10,512 nt of DNA, from the NCBI GenBank assembly GCA_021825225.1, contig JAKAIH010000046.1, positions 1-10,512 on the forward strand, in the 5' to 3' direction. Below the pieces are notes generated by a model, which saw only the letters and a list, made by a program, of their open reading frames with translations, searched no databases and was not told the DNA's origin. The position numbers and the translations under genes are program-made. This DNA comes from Pseudomonadota bacterium (GTDB lineage: Bacteria > Pseudomonadota > Gammaproteobacteria > Burkholderiales > SG8-39). Of the stretch, positions 6,501 through 10,512 are shown one piece after another (within the stretch, counting starts at the first letter, position 1; every line of letters starts with the position of its first letter).

Positions 6501-6536
6501 ACTCAGGGGAGCATGAGGGGATGTATCCCCTCGTAT
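6501..6536 (+). repeat. REP-like palindromic repeat, copy 2
   Basis: Second copy of the 32-bp repeat, in the same orientation on the + strand as copy 1, 4160 bp away. GAGGGG (6515-6520) pairs with CCCCTC (6527-6532) around ATGTAT. The stem extends through a T-G wobble and an A-T pair but is degenerate at its base compared with copy 1. The GGGGAG head is intact. It lies in the 190-nt gap between the divergent sigma and ilvB genes, and is read antisense to the sigma operon. Confidence 0.75.
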
Positions 6537-6569
6537 ATTGTAATTAGCTCCGGATTTTAGAGGTTAACC
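6537..6569 (-). promoter_or_regulatory. Possible sigma-operon promoter elements
   Basis: On the minus strand TACAAT (6542-6537) resembles a -10 box. TTAACC (6568-6563), part of the 8-bp palindrome GGTTAACC (6562-6569), sits 20 nt upstream, which is long for a -35 spacing. If the -10 is real, transcription would start inside the REP-like hairpin. The match is too weak to exclude chance, and an autoregulated ECF-type promoter would look different. Confidence 0.3.
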
Positions 6570-6624
6570 CGAAGTCGCGTTGCCCAATCACGGCAGTCGG
6601 GCGGTTGCGCCGCACAAAAAAATC

Positions 6625-6653
6625 TTGACCAAACGAGGGGCAGGCATTAGTGT
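6625..6653 (+). promoter_or_regulatory. Probable promoter of the ilvBNC operon
   Basis: TTGACC (6625-6630, five of six consensus bases) is followed after exactly 17 nt by TAGTGT (6648-6653, three of six but with the key T, A and final T). Transcription would start near 6660, leaving a leader of about 25 nt before ilvB, too short for classical attenuation. No other well-spaced pair was seen in the gap. Confidence 0.5.
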
Positions 6654-6684
6654 TCAACGTTTTCGGTAAAAGCCAACGAGAATC

Positions 6685-8391
6685 ATGGAATTATCAGGCG
6701 CAGAAATCATAATCAAGTGCCTGCAGGCGGAAAAAGTCGAGTATGTTTTCGGCTATCCCGGCGGGGCGGTTCTGTTCATCTACGACGAGCTGTTCAAGCA
6801 GAACAAGGTCAAGCATGTGCTGGTGCGCCATGAGCAGGGCGCAACGCATGCCGCCGACGGCTATTCGCGCTCGAGCCGCAAAGTTGGCGTCGCGCTGGTG
6901 ACCTCGGGTCCGGGCGTCACCAACGCCGTGACCGGAATCGCCACCGCGTATATGGATTCGATCCCGATGGTGATCATCTCCGGTCAGGTGCCCACGCATG
7001 CGATCGGTCTCGACGCATTCCAGGAATGCGATGCGGTGGGCATCACGCGCCCCTGCGTCAAACACAATTTCCTGGTGAAGGATGTCAGGGATCTCGCGCT
7101 GACAATAAAGAAGGCGTTCTACCTTGCGACCACCGGACGGCCCGGGCCGGTGCTGGTCGATGTCCCCAAGGACGTGACGGTCGCCAAGTGCAAGTTCGAG
7201 TACCCGGAAACGATATCCATGCGCTCCTACAATCCGGTGGTGAAGGGGCATTCGGGGCAGATCAAGAAGGCGGCGCAGTTGCTGATCGAGGCCAAGCGCC
7301 CGATGATCTACGCCGGTGGCGGCGTGATCCTGTCCGACGCTGCGCCGCAACTCACCAAGCTCGTCAGGACGCTGGGTTTTCCCTGCACCAACACCCTTAT
7401 GGGCTTGGGCGGCTTTCCGGCGACCGACAAGCATTTCGTTGGCATGCTCGGTATGCACGGCACCTACGAAGCCAATATGGCAATGCAGCACTGCGACGTG
7501 CTGGTGGCGATTGGCGCGCGCTTTGACGACCGTGTCATCGGCGACCCGGCGCATTTCGGCCAGATGCCGCGCAAGATCATTCACATCGACATCGATCCGT
7601 CCTCGATCTCCAAGCGCGTGAAAGTGGACGTGCCGATCGTCGGCCATGTGCCGGACGTGCTCGATGACCTGATCAAGCTGATCGAGACGGGCAAGCAGCG
7701 CCCGGAGCCGAAGGCGCTTGCCGCCTGGTGGGACCAGATCAAGCTGTGGAAGACCAAGGACTGTCTGCGCTATGACCGCAAGAGCAAGATCATCAAGCCG
7801 CAATTCGTGCTGGAGAAGCTGTACGAAATCACCAAGGGCGACGCCTTCATCACCTCCGACGTAGGCCAGCACCAGATGTGGGCGGCGCAGTTCTACAAAT
7901 TCGACAAGCCGCGCCGCTGGATCAATTCCGGCGGCCTCGGCACCATGGGCTTCGGCCTGCCTGCGGCGATGGGCGCGCAGCTGGCCAATCCGGGTGCCAC
8001 GGTCGCCTGCGTCACCGGCGAGGCGAGCTTCCAGATGTGCATCCAGGAACTGTCGACCTGCAAGCAGTACCGTTTGCCGATCAAGGTCGTGAACCTGAAC
8101 AACCGCTACATGGGCATGGTACGGCAGTGGCAGCAGTTTTTCCACGGCAACCGCTACTCCGAGTCCTACATGGATGCGCTGCCCGATTTCGTCAAACTTG
8201 CCGAGAGCTACGGGCACGTCGGTATGCGCATCGACAAACCTGCCGACGTCGAGTCTGCGCTGAAAGAGGCGTTCAAGCGCACGGACGAACTCGTGTTCAT
8301 GGATTTCATGACCGACCAGACCGAGAACGTTTACCCCATGGTCGGAGGCGGCAAAGGCCTCACCGAGATGATCCTGGCCGAAGAATTGTGA
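6685..8391 (+). CDS. ilvB: Acetolactate synthase (AHAS), large catalytic subunit
   Basis: A 568-residue thiamine-diphosphate enzyme that condenses pyruvate with pyruvate or 2-oxobutyrate, the first common step of valine, leucine and isoleucine synthesis (also called ilvI). The N-terminal ThDP domain carries GYPGG (24-28) and the activating glutamate E50 in RHEQGATHAADGYSR. The middle FAD-binding domain includes GMHGTYEANMAM and GARFDDRVIGD. The C-terminal domain has DVGQHQMWAAQFY and the cofactor motif GEASFQM (445-451) closing at NN (472-473). That motif has Glu where the textbook form GDG/GDA has Asp as metal ligand; I recall GEG/GEA forms in other betaproteobacterial enzymes. Length is normal. 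The ATG at 6685 gives the family start MELSGAEIIIKCLQ with a weak GAG-type binding site. The stop overlaps a possible GTG start of the small subunit. Confidence 0.96.
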   Translation: MELSGAEIIIKCLQAEKVEYVFGYPGGAVLFIYDELFKQNKVKHVLVRHEQGATHAADGYSRSSRKVGVALVTSGPGVTNAVTGIATAYMDSIPMVIISGQVPTHAIGLDAFQECDAVGITRPCVKHNFLVKDVRDLALTIKKAFYLATTGRPGPVLVDVPKDVTVAKCKFEYPETISMRSYNPVVKGHSGQIKKAAQLLIEAKRPMIYAGGGVILSDAAPQLTKLVRTLGFPCTNTLMGLGGFPATDKHFVGMLGMHGTYEANMAMQHCDVLVAIGARFDDRVIGDPAHFGQMPRKIIHIDIDPSSISKRVKVDVPIVGHVPDVLDDLIKLIETGKQRPEPKALAAWWDQIKLWKTKDCLRYDRKSKIIKPQFVLEKLYEITKGDAFITSDVGQHQMWAAQFYKFDKPRRWINSGGLGTMGFGLPAAMGAQLANPGATVACVTGEASFQMCIQELSTCKQYRLPIKVVNLNNRYMGMVRQWQQFFHGNRYSESYMDALPDFVKLAESYGHVGMRIDKPADVESALKEAFKRTDELVFMDFMTDQTENVYPMVGGGKGLTEMILAEEL

Positions 8392-8417
8392 ACGCTCCGC
8401 TACCTACCCTGACACCT

Positions 8418-8909
8418 ATGCGACACATCATTTCCATCCTTCTGGAAAACGAGGCCGGCGCGCTGTCGCGCGTTTCCGGGCTGTTTTCCGCACGCGGCTA
8501 CAACATCGAGTCGCTCACCGTTGCGCCTACCGAGGACGCGTCGCTGTCGCGCATGACCATCGTCACCTCGGGCTCCGGCGACGTGATCGAGCAGATCACC
8601 AAGCAGCTGAACAAGCTGGTCGAAGTGGTCAAGGTGGTGGACCTGTTCGAGGCGCCGCACATCGAGCGCGAACTGATGCTGATCAAGGTGCGCGCCAGCG
8701 CCAAGGACCGCGACGACATGAAGCGCATGTCGGACATTTTCCGCGGCCGCATAATCGACGTGTCAGAGGATACCTACACCATCGAGCTCACCGGTACCGG
8801 GCAGAAGCTGGATGCATTTATCGAAGCCTTGGGGCGCAGCGCGATTATCGAGACGGCGCGCACCGGCGCTTGCGGCATTTCCCGCGGCCAGCGGGTTCTT
8901 CGAATTTGA
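8418..8909 (+). CDS. ilvN: Acetolactate synthase, small regulatory subunit
   Basis: A 163-residue regulatory partner of the large subunit (ilvH type). An N-terminal ACT domain at about residues 1-78 starts MRHIISILLENEAGALSRVSGLFSARGYNIESLTV; it binds valine for feedback inhibition and activates the catalytic subunit. The C-terminal ALS-associated domain contains RELMLIKV, DIFRGRIIDVSEDTYTIELTG and FIEALG and ends GISRGQRVL. The ATG at 8418 gives the normal length and N-terminus but has no visible Shine-Dalgarno. A GTG at 8388, in frame and overlapping the ilvB stop as GTGA, would add ten residues (VNAPLPTLTP) and would explain the missing binding site by coupling to ilvB. I keep the ATG because the family begins there. 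Confidence 0.94.
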   Translation: MRHIISILLENEAGALSRVSGLFSARGYNIESLTVAPTEDASLSRMTIVTSGSGDVIEQITKQLNKLVEVVKVVDLFEAPHIERELMLIKVRASAKDRDDMKRMSDIFRGRIIDVSEDTYTIELTGTGQKLDAFIEALGRSAIIETARTGACGISRGQRVLRI

Positions 8910-8919
8910 TAAACAGAGG

Positions 8920-8967
8920 CCGGGGCGGAGCCCGGAGTCTAGTCAGGCCGTACCGCAACTAGCTTCC
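8920..8967. other. Imperfect inverted repeats between ilvN and ilvC
   Basis: The 96-nt gap contains a small CCGGG/CCCGG hairpin (8920-8935). It also holds a longer imperfect dyad with CTAGT (8939-8943) pairing ACTAG (8958-8962), extended outward to about 8934 and 8967 with one mismatch and one wobble. No T-run follows. This could be an RNA processing or attenuation site that sets ilvC levels relative to ilvBN, but the evidence is structural only. Confidence 0.25.
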
Positions 8968-8996
8968 AGTCCCCGCTCACCGGTCTCTCAATCTGA

Positions 8997-10022
<1,026 letters not shown>

Positions 10023-10037
10023 GAGCGAGAGAGCGGA

Positions 10038-10076
10038 AACCTGACTGAGACCCCGATCCCCGCGGCCAATCAGGTT
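10038..10076. other. Inverted repeat between ilvC and psd
   Basis: AACCTGA (10038-10044) and TCAGGTT (10070-10076) are exact reverse complements around a 25-nt loop. A further GGA/TCC pairing lies beyond a one-base bulge. No T-run follows, so it is not a standard terminator. It may be a weak processing or termination structure at the end of ilvC. Confidence 0.3.
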
Positions 10077-10102
10077 CTCCCGCACCGCGCCTCCAGCCGT
10101 TG

Positions 10103-10512
10103 ATGAATTATCCGCACCCACTCATCGCCCGGGAGGGCTGGCCGTTCCTGGCGCTCGCCATCGCGGTGGCGGCGCTCGCGTGCTGGTACAGCCTGCTGTG
10201 GTCGATTCCGTTCTGGATCGTCGCTGCGTTCGTGCTGCAGTTTTTCCGCGACCCGGCGCGCGAGGTGCCGGGGGATGCACACACGGTGGTGTCGCCTGCG
10301 GACGGGCGCGTGGTGGCAGTGGAGAAGGCGCACGATCCCTACCTTGAGCGCGAAACCGTCAAGATCAGCGTGTTCATGAACGTGTTCAACGTGCACTCCA
10401 ACCGCGCTCCGGTGGACGGCGAAGTGAAACAGGTCTGGTACCACGCCGGAAGTTTCGTCAACGCCGCGCTGGACAAGGCTTCGAGCGAAAACGAGCGCAA
10501 TGCCCTGTGGAT
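10103..10512 (+). CDS. psd: Phosphatidylserine decarboxylase proenzyme, N-terminal part
   Basis: The first 136 codons of a gene that runs off the window. The product starts [20 protein letters not shown]. Two hydrophobic stretches (about residues 13-30 and 33-47) anchor it to the inner membrane. They are followed by [25 protein letters not shown], the strongly conserved [23 protein letters not shown] and [19 protein letters not shown]. These are characteristic of the short, bacterial type II-like PSD family, which makes phosphatidylethanolamine from phosphatidylserine using a pyruvoyl group made by self-cleavage. The cleavage serine lies beyond the window, so autoprocessing cannot be checked. 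The start ATG lacks a clear Shine-Dalgarno. It lies 80 nt after ilvC on the same strand; a psd-pssA-leuA continuation would be usual in betaproteobacteria but is not visible here. Confidence 0.93.
   Translation, partial: MNYPHPLIAREGWPFLALAIAVAALACWYSLLWSIPFWIVAAFVLQFFRDPAREVPGDAHTVVSPADGRVVAVEKAHDPYLERETVKISVFMNVFNVHSNRAPVDGEVKQVWYHAGSFVNAALDKASSENERNALW

Noticed and set aside
6694..8217. A 507-codon open frame on the minus strand opposite ilvB
   Set aside because: It lies wholly antisense to a clear AHAS gene. Its His/Arg/Asp-rich composition is what the reverse complement of GC-rich codons gives, and no domain is recognisable.

Overview
The window is GC-rich, densely packed chromosomal core sequence. 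Gene content and order (pepA-holC, lptFG, a sigma factor-DUF3619-DUF3106-RDD run, ilvBHC, psd) together with recognisable protein variants point to a betaproteobacterium. I would guess the Nitrosomonadales (Gallionellaceae/Sulfuricellaceae-like), but that rank is inferred from memory of related proteins, not from a search. No rRNA, tRNA, CRISPR, prophage or transposase gene is visible.

Layout. (1) 1-2182, minus strand: pepA (leucyl aminopeptidase), holC (DNA polymerase III chi) and the N-terminus of a small uncharacterised protein cut by the window edge. A near-consensus sigma70 promoter drives pepA, which starts with TTG. (2) 2392-4544, plus strand: lptF and lptG, the two membrane subunits of the lipopolysaccharide exporter, overlapping by 3 nt. 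(3) 4579-6494, minus strand, convergent with lptG: a four-gene run reading sigma-70-family factor, DUF3619 single-pass membrane protein, DUF3106 secreted protein with LTxxQ-like motifs, and RDD membrane protein. The first three have the shape of a sigma/anti-sigma/periplasmic-sensor module. (4) 6685-10022, plus strand: ilvB, ilvN(H), ilvC for branched-chain amino acid synthesis. They are followed from 10103 by the start of psd (phosphatidylserine decarboxylase), which runs off the window.

The most unusual structure is non-coding. A 32-bp sequence (30/32 identical) occurs twice in direct orientation, at 2341 and 6501, each time in a divergent intergenic region next to a gene start. It has the form of a REP element: a GGAG-type head followed by a GAGGGG/CCCCTC hairpin. 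Each copy is preceded, 2-3 nt away, by a second perfect inverted repeat (11 bp and 13 bp arms) whose sequence is completely different in the two copies. The result is a bipartite element with a conserved hairpin beside a hairpin that is conserved in form but not in sequence. In the second copy the variable dyad covers the annotated start codon of the sigma factor gene.
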